Shown: positions 26,987-35,585 of the stretch, piece by piece
Layout of the letters: each line of letters begins with the position of its first letter
Numbering within the stretch: position 1 is the stretch's first letter
Assembly (NCBI GenBank): GCA_002698785.1
Contig: PAAG01000059.1
Coordinates: forward strand, 62,001-126,000
Length of the DNA: 64,000 nt
Direction of reading: 5' to 3'
DNA from: Verrucomicrobiales bacterium
Lineage (GTDB): Bacteria; Verrucomicrobiota; Verrucomicrobiia; Verrucomicrobiales; DEV007
Made by a program: the position numbers and the translations under genes
The notes under the pieces: model-generated
What the model saw: the letters and a program-made list of their open reading frames with translations, nothing else
Database searches by the model: none
What the model was told of the DNA's origin: nothing

Positions 26987-27967
26987 ATGAAATCGATCGT
27001 CTGCACCATTGCTTCATTTTTTCTGGTTCTCCCTTTTCCCTTTGTTATTTCGGGAGAGAAAAATGCTCAATCCGGCCCTCTACCTCACTTTGAATTTCAA
27101 GGAGTAGCCCTTCACCCGGACGACCTCTCCTACAAACTCACCAATCAGCTCATTCACCCGACCGTCATCAAGACGGAAGGAAGAGTGAGCAACCCTCTCG
27201 GTAAATTTTATCTCTACTACGCTCCCCACAAGCACATCGCCACAAGCCTGGCTTATGCCGACAGCCTGGATGGCACCTGGACGGAATTCAAAAGCAACCC
27301 AGTGATCGAAGGTCCCTCTGCACCGGATATTCGGTGGATTGAGGAAGAGGGAAAGTTCTACATGTGGGGACACAGGAAGAACTCGCAGACTGAGCTCTGG
27401 ACCAGTGAAGACGGGATTCATTTCGAATATGACAGCGTGAGCATCAAGGCTGCAAATATCGGCACTCGTAATGCCACTTACACGCGAGTCTACGAATACC
27501 CTCTTTCCCAATACGGCAGCAAATACATCATGCTCTACTCGGGCTTTATCGAAGGACGCGAGATCCGTTGCGTCTGGCTGGCATACTCCAACGACGCAAG
27601 AAACTGGACTCAACTCAAGACTCCTTTGGTAGAACCCATCGAGGGAGAAAACGACAATCTGTACGGGCCAGCATTACTGCAGTTCGACGGAAAAAATTTC
27701 GTCACCTATCAGGATCAGACCGCCTGGCGAGGAGGCAATTTGAAATACGTGAAACTGGACCGAGATCTCACTCCAGTAGAAGGCAAAGGGAAACGCTTTA
27801 CTCTTATCGATCCTCCCTCCGAACCACCGTTGAAAGACAGATACCGGGGAGCTGAGTTTTACAGAGAAGGCGACACACTCTACCTGTATTCCAGCGGCTC
27901 GAAGGATCCGAGGTTCATCATCTACGCGAAAGCTGAACTCAAAAAGCAGGTCCCGACCGCACCTTAA
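26987..27967 (+). CDS. Secreted GH43/DUF-like five-bladed propeller protein
   Basis: A 326-residue protein from the ATG at 26987, chosen because it starts the signal peptide (SIVCTIASFFLVLPFPFVIS). The mature part has the five-blade beta-propeller look of families GH43/GH62/GH130, with KFYLYYAPHKHIATSLAYAD, TWTEFKSNPVIE and KFYMWGHRKN. In GH43 three acidic residues catalyse; I cannot align them confidently, so a glycosidase role is inferred only from the fold. The C-terminus overlaps the convergent Nudix gene by 4 bases. Confidence 0.65.
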   Translation: MKSIVCTIASFFLVLPFPFVISGEKNAQSGPLPHFEFQGVALHPDDLSYKLTNQLIHPTVIKTEGRVSNPLGKFYLYYAPHKHIATSLAYADSLDGTWTEFKSNPVIEGPSAPDIRWIEEEGKFYMWGHRKNSQTELWTSEDGIHFEYDSVSIKAANIGTRNATYTRVYEYPLSQYGSKYIMLYSGFIEGREIRCVWLAYSNDARNWTQLKTPLVEPIEGENDNLYGPALLQFDGKNFVTYQDQTAWRGGNLKYVKLDRDLTPVEGKGKRFTLIDPPSEPPLKDRYRGAEFYREGDTLYLYSSGSKDPRFIIYAKAELKKQVPTAP

Positions 27968-28524
27968 CTTTCTTTTCTATCCTCAAGGCGAGAAAGCGCC
28001 TTGTTCCTCATTCGACGCATACTCCATTCAATAGTGTAACTCTCCAGTTCTTCCATGGAAACCCATGCGAGATCGTGTGACTCGGGCGAAATGACATAGT
28101 CTTCGTCCCCCTTCTGTTGGATGAGGAAACGAACATCGTAGTGAAAATGAGATGGCTCGTCTTTTCGAGCTGGAATGCCATGCACATCCATATCAAAGAT
28201 TTCGACCGATACCGGCTCGATCGAGGTCAGCCCAGTTTCTTCAAGACACTCCTGCATGGCAACTTCCAGCACATTGGAATTGCCATCGGCATGACCACCC
28301 GGCTGTAACCAGATTCCCAATTTGCGGTGATGCGTCAGCAATGTCTTTGTCCCGGTGCGATCAATGATCCACGCCGATCCCGTGATATGCCCGACTTTCA
28401 GGCTTCGCTCGAAACAATCCGAATATCGAGAAACGAAATCGTGCACACGATCAGCTGTATCCCTTTCTCCGGGATGTGCCTCGGCATATCGTTCGATCAT
28501 TTCCAGCAGTGGTTGGCGATGCAT
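27964..28524 (-). CDS. Nudix hydrolase
   Basis: A 186-residue Nudix enzyme. The box reads GGHADGNSNVLEVAMQEC followed by LEETGL. The strict Gx5Ex7REUxEExGU pattern is altered, with Ser for the first Glu and Gln for Arg, but the LEETGL metal-binding helix is kept. The GGHADG opening matches a known Nudix subgroup. WLQPGGHAD and HYDVRFLIQ support the fold. Members cleave a nucleoside diphosphate linked to another group; the substrate is unknown. This is one of three Nudix-like genes in the window. Confidence 0.82.
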   Translation of the reverse strand: MHRQPLLEMIERYAEAHPGERDTADRVHDFVSRYSDCFERSLKVGHITGSAWIIDRTGTKTLLTHHRKLGIWLQPGGHADGNSNVLEVAMQECLEETGLTSIEPVSVEIFDMDVHGIPARKDEPSHFHYDVRFLIQQKGDEDYVISPESHDLAWVSMEELESYTIEWSMRRMRNKALSRLEDRKES

Positions 28525-28591
28525 CGCGCAATCTTAGAAGGAAACCTCGGAACCGCAACCAGCAGTCCTTTGCTTTACAAAAGCCGAAAGC

Positions 28592-29935
28592 CTATTTGAA
28601 ATATCGCTTCAAGACAGCCTGTTCGTCGGGCATCAGGAAATCGCGGGAAACAGCCTCTCCGCCCCGCCCAGTTGAGGACACCTCACCGCCGCTCACGGGT
28701 CCAACCTTTGTTTCGTCGATATCTCGCTCCGACTCCCCAATACCTAGAACCTCGCCCGGCGTGGCGCGAGAGAGATCCTTATTGTTAACACCCTGCAGAT
28801 TATCTGTCCGCAAATCGTCTTCATCACCAAAGAAGAGAGGAGCATCCGCTCTTCCGCGATCTACGCCTCCCATTCCTGGTCCCTCCCCAAGGCCGGGCAT
28901 TGTTCCCTGCCCCAGTTGTCCCTGCTGAAGTGATGGATCTTCCGACATCGATGGAAGTCCCTCCATCGAGCCCAGAGCCGAACCTCCTTGCTGCAATTGC
29001 TCTTGTAGTTGTTGGAGCTGCTCCGCTGTCATCCCGCTCAAACTCTCTTGTCCCAGTTGAGAGGGATCGATCTCCCCTAGCTGGCTTAACAGAGCTTCAT
29101 TCGCCTGCATTCCACCGTTCTGCAGCGCTTCGAGCGCTTCCTCGAACTCTTTCATCAGTTGCTGCTTCGCCCCCTCAGACATCTCTGAATTGTATTTCTG
29201 CAAAGCATCCAAACTACGTTCCAACGACGACATCTCGGATGCCAAGTCGCGAATTTCCCGCCCCAGGCTGTCCTGCAGAGTATCCGTTGCTTCCAGGCTG
29301 GAATGGCTAAACCACTCCTCCTCTGGCTGCGCCCGCAGTTCTTCGATCTTCTCTTCGTATTCCTCGATACTCTCTTCGTCGATCAATTGCTCATCCTCGA
29401 GGGTAGCCAGCCAGTCTTCCATCTGTTCCCACGCTCCTGGTTCGACGGGGGTCACCGTTGTTCCTGGATGGCGCTCCGCAATCGGAAACCACCACGCCAA
29501 AGCAAGTAATGCCGCACCGCTCAAAATGGGTACCCAGGTCACTGGAATACTCCAACGAAGAGAGCGACTCTGAACATCGGGAATCTTCTCCGGCCAGGAC
29601 CCAATTCCCGCCGCGGCAGAGGTCAGCCGATTATGCATCTGGAACACGTCGTCGAGACGAACCAACGCGGCACCACGGTCGATAAAACGGGAACGACTCC
29701 ATGCCCAGGCGCCGAGCGAAACGATTAGAATTCCTCCCCCGAGAATCAGTAAGACAGGCTGATAGGGCAACTGAGGACGAACCGTAGAGCGAACGACCAG
29801 CAATGCCACGGCAGAGAGAATGAGAAAGCCGAGTAGGAGCCAGTTAAACTTCTCGACCCACCATGCGACATTTACCTTCGCCGCTACCTCGGAGGATTTC
29901 CGCATCCACAGGCGCTCGGAATCGTTCACACTCAT
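28592..29935 (-). CDS. Membrane protein with Gln/Glu-rich coiled-coil domain
   Basis: A 447-residue protein from the ATG at 29935. Three membrane segments are visible near the N-terminus (WLLLGFLILSAVALLVV, LLILGGGILIVSLGAWAW and ILSGAALLALAWWF). A long acidic helical region follows, rich in LEELRAQPEEEW and LQQLQEQLQQG repeats, and the tail is Gly/Asp-rich. It resembles the large membrane proteins found with MoxR/von Willebrand-type aerotolerance clusters in Verrucomicrobia and Planctomycetes, but no such partners are adjacent. Function unknown. Confidence 0.6.
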   Translation of the reverse strand: MSVNDSERLWMRKSSEVAAKVNVAWWVEKFNWLLLGFLILSAVALLVVRSTVRPQLPYQPVLLILGGGILIVSLGAWAWSRSRFIDRGAALVRLDDVFQMHNRLTSAAAGIGSWPEKIPDVQSRSLRWSIPVTWVPILSGAALLALAWWFPIAERHPGTTVTPVEPGAWEQMEDWLATLEDEQLIDEESIEEYEEKIEELRAQPEEEWFSHSSLEATDTLQDSLGREIRDLASEMSSLERSLDALQKYNSEMSEGAKQQLMKEFEEALEALQNGGMQANEALLSQLGEIDPSQLGQESLSGMTAEQLQQLQEQLQQGGSALGSMEGLPSMSEDPSLQQGQLGQGTMPGLGEGPGMGGVDRGRADAPLFFGDEDDLRTDNLQGVNNKDLSRATPGEVLGIGESERDIDETKVGPVSGGEVSSTGRGGEAVSRDFLMPDEQAVLKRYFK

Positions 29936-30065
29936 ATCAGTAATTCTACGGTAGGCGCTTCCACCCGGCAAGCGTTCCCTGCCTTGGGAGATTATCTTGT
30001 GAAATCGCCACAATTCGACGCTCGCGCTAACAGCCTCAAGGTTTGACGGATTAAGGTTTCGAACA

Positions 30066-31031
30066 ATGCGTGAAGCACTCTACGCCAGCGACGGACCCTG
30101 CGTCCTTCAACAAGTCGACTCCGCTTTTTCCCTCTCTGAGGATTTAGTCGGTGAACCACGTAGCGCCAATGTCCTCGACCTTCATCATTCTCCCGACTTC
30201 AAAAGAAAGAGGAGGCTGGAACAACTCGGGATACCTGATGAGGAAGTTCTTCGACGCCTGGAGTCTGCAAACCGTCCCAGAGTCCGCCCTGCAGGAGATG
30301 GAATCTTGCTCGTGTGGAAATTGCCGGATGACAAGGGAAATCCCGTTCCCATTCTGTTGATGAGCCTTCCAGGGATACTCCTTGTTGTTCGGCATCATTC
30401 CATTCCATCTTTTGAATCCTGGCTCCAGGAAACTTCTCGTTGGATTCGACCGGGAGGCAGTTCGTCCGTGAGCCTTCTTATTTCTTTCCTGGATCATATC
30501 CTCACCCTGGCGGTTGCCGACTATATGCAGGCACGGGAGCAGGTTGGAGAAATGATCAAACGAGCCATCACTCATCCGGAAAAGGTGGACCCCGGCGAGG
30601 TACTCGAACTGAAAGAGAGATTATCTGCAATGACCGGGCAGTGCGAAACGCTCACCTTTCTCGTGAGCCTGACGCTCCTCGACGATTTCTGGACCGAAGA
30701 CCTGGACTCCGAACAGAGAGCCATGGCGGCGCTTGAAAGCGCTCTTCATGACTTTGACAGTCATTTGGAACGCCAGGATAATCGACTCTCCGACGTGCTT
30801 CGACGCAATGAGTTGGAGAACCAGTACATGACCACCCGACGGCTGAACATTCTGACGGTTCTCTCCGCTATCTTCCTGCCCCTCACACTGATCGCGGGGA
30901 TCTACGGAATGAATTTCAAAGAGATGCCCGAACTACAGGAAAACTGGGGCTACCCTATGACGCTCGTTGTGATGGGCGTCATCGGTGGTGGCATGCTTAC
31001 GTTTTTCTGGCGGAAGGGCTGGCTGGAGTAG
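30066..31031 (+). CDS. corA: CorA-type Mg2+/Co2+ transporter
   Basis: A 321-residue CorA-family channel. The C-terminus carries two membrane helices. The first ends in the diagnostic GMN motif (IYGMNFKEMPELQENWGYP), and the second (MTLVVMGVIGGGMLTFFW) follows and ends in a short basic tail. The N-terminal cytoplasmic domain has the usual long helix before the membrane part (ALESALHDFDSHLERQDNRL). CorA proteins are pentameric, Mg2+-gated uptake channels. The length is normal for the family. Confidence 0.9.
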   Translation: MREALYASDGPCVLQQVDSAFSLSEDLVGEPRSANVLDLHHSPDFKRKRRLEQLGIPDEEVLRRLESANRPRVRPAGDGILLVWKLPDDKGNPVPILLMSLPGILLVVRHHSIPSFESWLQETSRWIRPGGSSSVSLLISFLDHILTLAVADYMQAREQVGEMIKRAITHPEKVDPGEVLELKERLSAMTGQCETLTFLVSLTLLDDFWTEDLDSEQRAMAALESALHDFDSHLERQDNRLSDVLRRNELENQYMTTRRLNILTVLSAIFLPLTLIAGIYGMNFKEMPELQENWGYPMTLVVMGVIGGGMLTFFWRKGWLE

Positions 31032-31063
31032 GCGAACCGGCCACCAGATTTGTTTTACCGGCA

Positions 31064-31513
31064 TTACCTCCGTTTCCGGTTTCTCTCTATCCAGTCTGTC
31101 ATTTCGCGAACAGAGCCCTCAAGTAGTGACCTCAGGGAAAGTGATGAAATCACCTCACCTCCAGCGGCTACTACGACGTCCTGTTCTGCTCTATCGTCAG
31201 TAGCCACGACAATCTCGTATGCCTTTGCATACTTGATGGCGAGACGCTCCACGATGTCATCCGCCGTATTCCCCGCACTGGTATAGATCACCTGCAGTCC
31301 ACCCGGCTCACGCTCTTCGTTCAAGGTCGATCCCCGACCATCGAATACCACAACTACACGTTGCCCGCTGTAATCACGGTACTCGTTCAATCTCCTGATC
31401 AACTCGACATGGGCCGAGCCCCTGCGGCGCTGATGCAGTTTCAAGAGGTCAGGCCAGGCGTGGATGATATTATTCCCATCCACCAACAAAAATGACGGTC
31501 TCGAACTATTCAT
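31064..31513 (-). CDS. YacP-like NYN-domain RNase
   Basis: A 149-residue NYN-domain protein. SFLLVDGNNIIHAWPDLLK at the start places the first catalytic Asp. VVVFDGRGST and SAGNTADDIVERLA add the other acidic metal-binding positions, and IVVATDDRAEQDV follows. YacP/Rae1 proteins are endoribonucleases acting in mRNA or ribosome-associated decay in Bacillus. The length fits the domain alone. It is the last gene of a minus-strand run. Confidence 0.85.
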   Translation of the reverse strand: MNSSRPSFLLVDGNNIIHAWPDLLKLHQRRRGSAHVELIRRLNEYRDYSGQRVVVVFDGRGSTLNEEREPGGLQVIYTSAGNTADDIVERLAIKYAKAYEIVVATDDRAEQDVVVAAGGEVISSLSLRSLLEGSVREMTDWIERNRKRR

Positions 31514-31574
31514 CGGGCACCGTCATTTCTGATCGTTTGTAGAGATCTCTGCGATCTCGATGTGAAGATTTGGA

Positions 31575-31901
31575 TTACTCCTCTTCTCCGGCAGTGTCTT
31601 CCTCTTTTTTAGCGGCTGCCTTCTTGGTTGCGGCTTTTTTGCTGGCGGACTTTTTCTTCGCGGCAGCTTTTTTAGTCGCGGCTTTTTTCTTCGGCGCTTT
31701 CTTGGCAGGAGCTGCTTCAGCGGCCTCAGCAGTTTCAGCTACAGCCTCTTCAGACTCAGCTTCTTCCTTCTTAGGGACACTCTTCTTTTTCGGCGCCGAC
31801 TTCTTGCTCAGCGCAATCTTGGCCTTCACCTCTTCGCGCTTACGCTTGATGTAGGCCTGGCGACGGCGTCGCTTTTCTACTTTGTTATGTTGTTTACCCA
31901 T
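31575..31901 (-). CDS. Histone-H1-like Lys/Ala-rich protein
   Basis: A 108-residue basic protein from the ATG at 31901 (MGKQHNKVEKRRRRQAY); upstream in-frame residues lack a good start. Residues 1-30 are Arg/Lys-rich. After an acidic spacer (KKEEAESEEAVAETAEAAEA) come KKAATKK/KKAAAKK repeats, as in eukaryotic H1 tails and the H1-like DNA-binding proteins of some bacteria. It ends acidic (EEDTAGEEE). It likely binds DNA or RNA and may take part in nucleoid organisation, though a ribosome-associated role is also possible. Low complexity limits homology-based proof. Confidence 0.7.
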   Translation of the reverse strand: MGKQHNKVEKRRRRQAYIKRKREEVKAKIALSKKSAPKKKSVPKKEEAESEEAVAETAEAAEAAPAKKAPKKKAATKKAAAKKKSASKKAATKKAAAKKEEDTAGEEE

Positions 31902-31978
31902 AATTTGTCGACTGCCCTTGATCGGGGGGCGGCAACTAAAAGTCAAGATTTCGTTACAAGCAAGCGGAAATCGAGGCT

Positions 31979-32671
31979 CTATCGGGCCCTGAAGCGGTAC
32001 CCAAACTGCCGAATCGTCTCAATAAACTCGCCATTTTCGGATTCGATCAGTTTTCGGAGGGTCGTGACGAACCGATCCACGCTTCTGGAAGTGACAGTGA
32101 CATCGTATCCCCAGACCGAATCCATGATTTTCTCACGACTGAGGGCTTCTCCCCTGTGATCCAGGAAAAAGGCGAGCAATTCATACTCTTTTGGGGATAA
32201 CTTCACGACCTGATTGTCCGCTCCCCTCAGTTTTCGGGCACGTGTATCGAGCCGGAAGGATCCAAACTCGTGCATTTCCTGTGATTCGTCCGACCTGTTC
32301 CCCACTCTTCTCAAAACTGCCTCCACCCGAGCCAGCAGTACACGAATACTGAACGGCTTCGGCAGGTAATCGTCTGCACCAAGGCCCAATCCAAGGAGGA
32401 CGTCCGACTCTTCTCCCTTCGCAGTGAGGAAGATGATTGGGCAATTGATATTCTCCTGCCGCAAATACCGGCACACCTCGTAGCCATTCACTTTGGGCAA
32501 CATCACATCGAGAACGATGAGATCCGGGCATTGGTGAAGTGCCGATTCAATCGCAGCCTCCCCATCGGTTGCTTTTCTCACAAAATATCCCCTGCTGGCG
32601 AAATTATCACAGACACCACGGAGCAACGTAGGATCGTCTTCCACTATCAGGATCTGGTGTTCCGATTTCAT
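31979..32671 (-). CDS. OmpR-family response regulator
   Basis: A 230-residue regulator. The receiver domain has the acidic pair (EDD 11-13), phospho-acceptor Asp55 in VLDVMLP, Thr83 and Lys105 in LPKPF. The C-terminal winged helix (LSPKEYELLAFFLDHRGEAL then RFVTTLRKLIE) is of the OmpR/PhoB type. Six bases separate it from the sensor kinase gene upstream. It should bind tandem direct repeats of about 11 bases; repeats of that spacing lie at 34690-34710 and 9578-9595, but linkage is only inference. Confidence 0.93.
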   Translation of the reverse strand: MKSEHQILIVEDDPTLLRGVCDNFASRGYFVRKATDGEAAIESALHQCPDLIVLDVMLPKVNGYEVCRYLRQENINCPIIFLTAKGEESDVLLGLGLGADDYLPKPFSIRVLLARVEAVLRRVGNRSDESQEMHEFGSFRLDTRARKLRGADNQVVKLSPKEYELLAFFLDHRGEALSREKIMDSVWGYDVTVTSRSVDRFVTTLRKLIESENGEFIETIRQFGYRFRAR

Positions 32672-32677
32672 AACTTT

Positions 32678-33880
32678 TCACAATTCACAAGCAGGCAGGG
32701 ACAATACAAAACGGGCACCGGCAGTATTTCTCTCCTCCGCTAACCGGATATTGCCACGGAGCAGGCGCATGAACCGTTTGCAGATCGCGAGGCCGAGACC
32801 GGCCCCGCTTTCCGTTCCGGCCAACTGACGGTCACTTCGATAGAATTTTCGAAAAATTGCCCTTCTTTCGGAATTCGGCACTCCACCGCCAGAATCAGAA
32901 ATCGATATTTCAACCCATCTCCCTACTCGCGAGACTTCGACCTCTGCCCTGGGAGGTTCCCCTCCGTACTTCAACGCATTCTCCAGAACATTTCCGACCA
33001 CGATTTCCATCGCCTGTCGGTCAGCTCTGGCAAAGACTGGTTCGCTACATTTGAAAGAGAGGCTCCCACCAGCAGCTTCAAATTTGGGTGACAGAGCCGC
33101 CACCTGTTTTTGCAGCAATTCGCTGAGATCACAACTTTCGAGACGCACCCTAATCTGCCCCGCATCCAGTCTTGAGATCGTCAGAAAGCGATTCGCCAGT
33201 TCCCCCACTCTTTGGTTCTCAGCGAGAATCAGAGAGGCATATTCTTTCTGCGTCTCCTCAGACAGAGCACCGTCTTCCAAAGACTCAGCAAGGACTTGAA
33301 TGGACGAGACCGGTGTCTTGATCTCATGGGAAATCGTGTTGAGAAGATCGCTGCGAATTGCATCAATCCGGAGAGTTCGATGAACGGTATACCAGACTCC
33401 ACCTCCTACCAGAACTACTCCGACGAGCATGGCACCGGCAAGCAGCCACGCCTTTCTATACTGATCCTCAATGTAAGAAGGAAATTCGGGTAAATGAGAG
33501 AGCAGAACAGTCGTTCCCGCGAAGGGCCCGTGTTCCAGTTTGAAGAGAACATAGGGATGATCATCTCCTGAAATGTTCTTCCTCTCCTCGAACTCCTCGA
33601 TCTCACTTTCTTTCAGAAGCGAGACTTGCAAGGAATCTCCGAAAATCCGCTGCAAGTAATTTTCCAACTCATTCCTTTCCCTGGGAAAATCCCTGACAAG
33701 GAATTGCTCGACGAGCATCTGCAACTGCTCTTGGTACAGCGTTGCTATCTGGTCTCTTGCGGTATCTCTCTCCTGCAGCGCGCTTTCTGTCATGTTATTG
33801 AACAGAAGCGCGCTCGGAATCATGGGCAACAAAGCCAACAGCACGATCAACGATCGGACTTGAACCTGACTGAGCCACAT
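32678..33880 (-). CDS. Membrane sensor histidine kinase
   Basis: A 400-residue sensor kinase. Membrane helices at about 8-29 and 145-165 bracket an extracytoplasmic domain of about 115 residues with no recognised fold. His185 in SHEIKTP is the phosphorylated residue. The ATPase domain shows the N box (NVLENALKYGG), the G1 box (SDSGGGV) and the G2 box (GAGLGLAICKR). It is co-transcribed with the OmpR-type regulator downstream, so this pair is one two-component system; the signal is unknown. No HAMP domain is clear between the second helix and the His box. Confidence 0.92.
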   Translation of the reverse strand: MWLSQVQVRSLIVLLALLPMIPSALLFNNMTESALQERDTARDQIATLYQEQLQMLVEQFLVRDFPRERNELENYLQRIFGDSLQVSLLKESEIEEFEERKNISGDDHPYVLFKLEHGPFAGTTVLLSHLPEFPSYIEDQYRKAWLLAGAMLVGVVLVGGGVWYTVHRTLRIDAIRSDLLNTISHEIKTPVSSIQVLAESLEDGALSEETQKEYASLILAENQRVGELANRFLTISRLDAGQIRVRLESCDLSELLQKQVAALSPKFEAAGGSLSFKCSEPVFARADRQAMEIVVGNVLENALKYGGEPPRAEVEVSRVGRWVEISISDSGGGVPNSERRAIFRKFYRSDRQLAGTESGAGLGLAICKRFMRLLRGNIRLAEERNTAGARFVLSLPACEL

Positions 33881-33936
33881 TCACGATTTCACAGGGCGAT
33901 TCTAGCAAAATGGCAAACGAATGGGAATCCCTTTCC

Positions 33937-34608
33937 TCACTCAGCTGGATCGAGGAGCATTACATCATCTCCCATGTATTCCACGTCGAGTGCGTTCTCA
34001 TCTGGATAACCTTCTCGTGGCAGATATCTCTCATCCTTATCTCCTTCCAATCGAATCGCAGAAGCACTACCTCCGACACAGGCCATGATGGCCTTACGCC
34101 CTTCCCAGCATCCACCTTTCTCGCCTACTTCAGAGGAATAGTTACCACTACCGTCTGTTCCATCCACGACGAGAGGCCAACCAGTTCGCGATGTATCAGT
34201 AAGACCTGAGATATAGGCGTAATGATTTTCTCCCGCCTCGAGGCGATCCTCTGGCTCCTCAAATCGATTGTCGGCGGTTTTCCCCCATGCGGAACGTCCC
34301 TGCGTGAAGATTTGCTCACTGTCGATGTAGTATGGGACAAGAGTCCGAAACGCCTCATTCGAGTCGGCGAATGGTTCCTCGCTCTCTTCATCGAAACTCG
34401 GGAACATGCCGTCGTTGTCCGTCGCAAAGGCTCTCAGTCCAATGACGATGCTTCGTGCATTAGCAGTCGCACGCGCCATCTGGGCGTTGATCATTGCAGT
34501 TTTCATTGATGGAACAGCAACAGTTGTCAGGATCGCCATGATGGACACCACGGTCATCAGTTCGATCAAGGAGAAGCCGGAACTCCGGCGCGTATTTTTT
34601 GATTTCAT
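33937..34608 (-). CDS. Type II/IV pseudopilin-like protein
   Basis: A 223-residue protein with the prepilin leader KNTRRSSG then FSLIELMTVVSIMAILTTVA: cleavage after Gly, Phe at +1, Glu at +5, and a hydrophobic helix. The C-terminal domain is long with Asp/Glu-rich loops. It is the typical single prepilin-like protein found in many copies in Verrucomicrobia and Planctomycetes, exported with an N-terminal methylation motif. It sits 56 bases before the sensor kinase gene and may be cotranscribed, perhaps as the sensed surface component, but this is only inferred. Confidence 0.85.
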   Translation of the reverse strand: MKSKNTRRSSGFSLIELMTVVSIMAILTTVAVPSMKTAMINAQMARATANARSIVIGLRAFATDNDGMFPSFDEESEEPFADSNEAFRTLVPYYIDSEQIFTQGRSAWGKTADNRFEEPEDRLEAGENHYAYISGLTDTSRTGWPLVVDGTDGSGNYSSEVGEKGGCWEGRKAIMACVGGSASAIRLEGDKDERYLPREGYPDENALDVEYMGDDVMLLDPAE

Positions 34609-34689
34609 TATCGGTATATGGTTTGGGTTGTATGATTGCGTTGACCTCGGGAAACTATTTCCTCCGGTCGCGAATCACCCTGACAGGCA

Positions 34690-34710
34690 TTTGTTACCAG
34701 TTTGTTACCG
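34690..34710. promoter_or_regulatory. 11-base-period direct repeat between pseudopilin and Nudix genes
   Basis: TTTGTTACCAG and TTTGTTACCG stand head to tail (34690-34700 and 34701-34710) with an 11-base step, as for OmpR-type regulators. The site is 82-102 bases upstream of the pseudopilin start and 16 bases before the Nudix start. Binding is a prediction only. Confidence 0.35.
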
Positions 34711-34725
34711 GCCCGTACCGACTTC

Positions 34726-35277
34726 ATGAAACCTCACGAATACGACAAAAACCCATGGACCACACACTCCACCAAAGTCGTGTATGACAATCCGTGGATT
34801 CAAGTCACGGAAAGCGACGTCACTAACCCTAACGGTGGAGAGGGCATCTACGGGGTCGTGCATTTTAAGAACCGAGCTATCGGCGTGGTTCCTATCGACG
34901 AAGAGAACCACACGTGGCTGGTCGGTCAATACCGATACACTCTCGACACCTATGAGTGGGAGATCCCTGAAGGTGGCTGCCCGGAAAACGAATCTCCCTT
35001 GGAAGCAGCAAAGAGAGAGCTACTCGAAGAAACTGGATTGATCGCCGATCACTACGAAACACTCCTCGATGGCATCGCCCTATCCAATTCTGTGAGCGAC
35101 GAACGCTCGACTATTTTTGTCGCGACAGGATTGCAGCAGGGCCCGGCAAACCCGGAAGAGACAGAGGATCTTCGCATTCGTCGTCTCCCCCTGACGGAAG
35201 CAATTCAGATGGCTAAAAGCGGTGCGATCACTGATTCGATGTCTGTGATTGCGCTGCTCCGGTTGGCTTGCTCCTAA
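34726..35277 (+). CDS. Nudix hydrolase, ADP-ribose pyrophosphatase-like
   Basis: A 183-residue Nudix enzyme from the ATG at 34726. The box is complete: GGCPENESPLEAAKREL followed by LEETGL (G-x5-E-x7-REL-x-EE-x-GL). WEIPEGGCPE upstream of the box is the arrangement seen in ADP-ribose and other NDP-sugar pyrophosphatases. The C-terminal part (ANPEETEDLRIRRLPLTE) fits. It should cleave ADP-ribose or an NDP-sugar to AMP/NMP plus sugar phosphate. The downstream gene converges with a 2-base gap. Confidence 0.88.
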   Translation: MKPHEYDKNPWTTHSTKVVYDNPWIQVTESDVTNPNGGEGIYGVVHFKNRAIGVVPIDEENHTWLVGQYRYTLDTYEWEIPEGGCPENESPLEAAKRELLEETGLIADHYETLLDGIALSNSVSDERSTIFVATGLQQGPANPEETEDLRIRRLPLTEAIQMAKSGAITDSMSVIALLRLACS

Positions 35278-35279
35278 GC

Positions 35280-35585
35280 TCAGGAGCTAATTGATCTCAC
35301 CAGCAAAAAGATTCCCATCACAACCACAAACCAGGAGAAAGCAATCCCTGCAGCTGTCCACCACTTCGACAGTCGCTTCTTCTTCGAAGCCTTTGGGATC
35401 TGACGAAGACAAAGGAAAATTGCAGGTGCTCCCAAACAGCCGGCGATCCCAACGCCTTTCCAAATCGAAGAAACCTCAACGCCGACGATGGAAAAGATTC
35501 CTTCGCTGGCAAGGACCAGAAACAGCAGAAGGCCTAAACCATCGAAGAACCACTTCTTCGCTTGATCAGCTTCCTCATTCGTCAT
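35280..35585 (-). CDS. Small integral membrane protein
   Basis: A 101-residue protein with three hydrophobic segments (LGLLLFLVLASEGIFSIVG, VGIAGCLGAPAIFLCL and AFSWFVVVMGIFLLV). A KASKKKRLSKWW loop separates the last two. Its start overlaps the end of the nucleotidyltransferase gene by 11 bases, so it is translated from the same mRNA. No family recognised. Confidence 0.6.
   Translation of the reverse strand: MTNEEADQAKKWFFDGLGLLLFLVLASEGIFSIVGVEVSSIWKGVGIAGCLGAPAIFLCLRQIPKASKKKRLSKWWTAAGIAFSWFVVVMGIFLLVRSISS

Noticed and set aside
34640-34680. TTGACC near 34650 as a promoter -35 for the Nudix gene
   Set aside because: No acceptable -10 lies 15-19 bases downstream.
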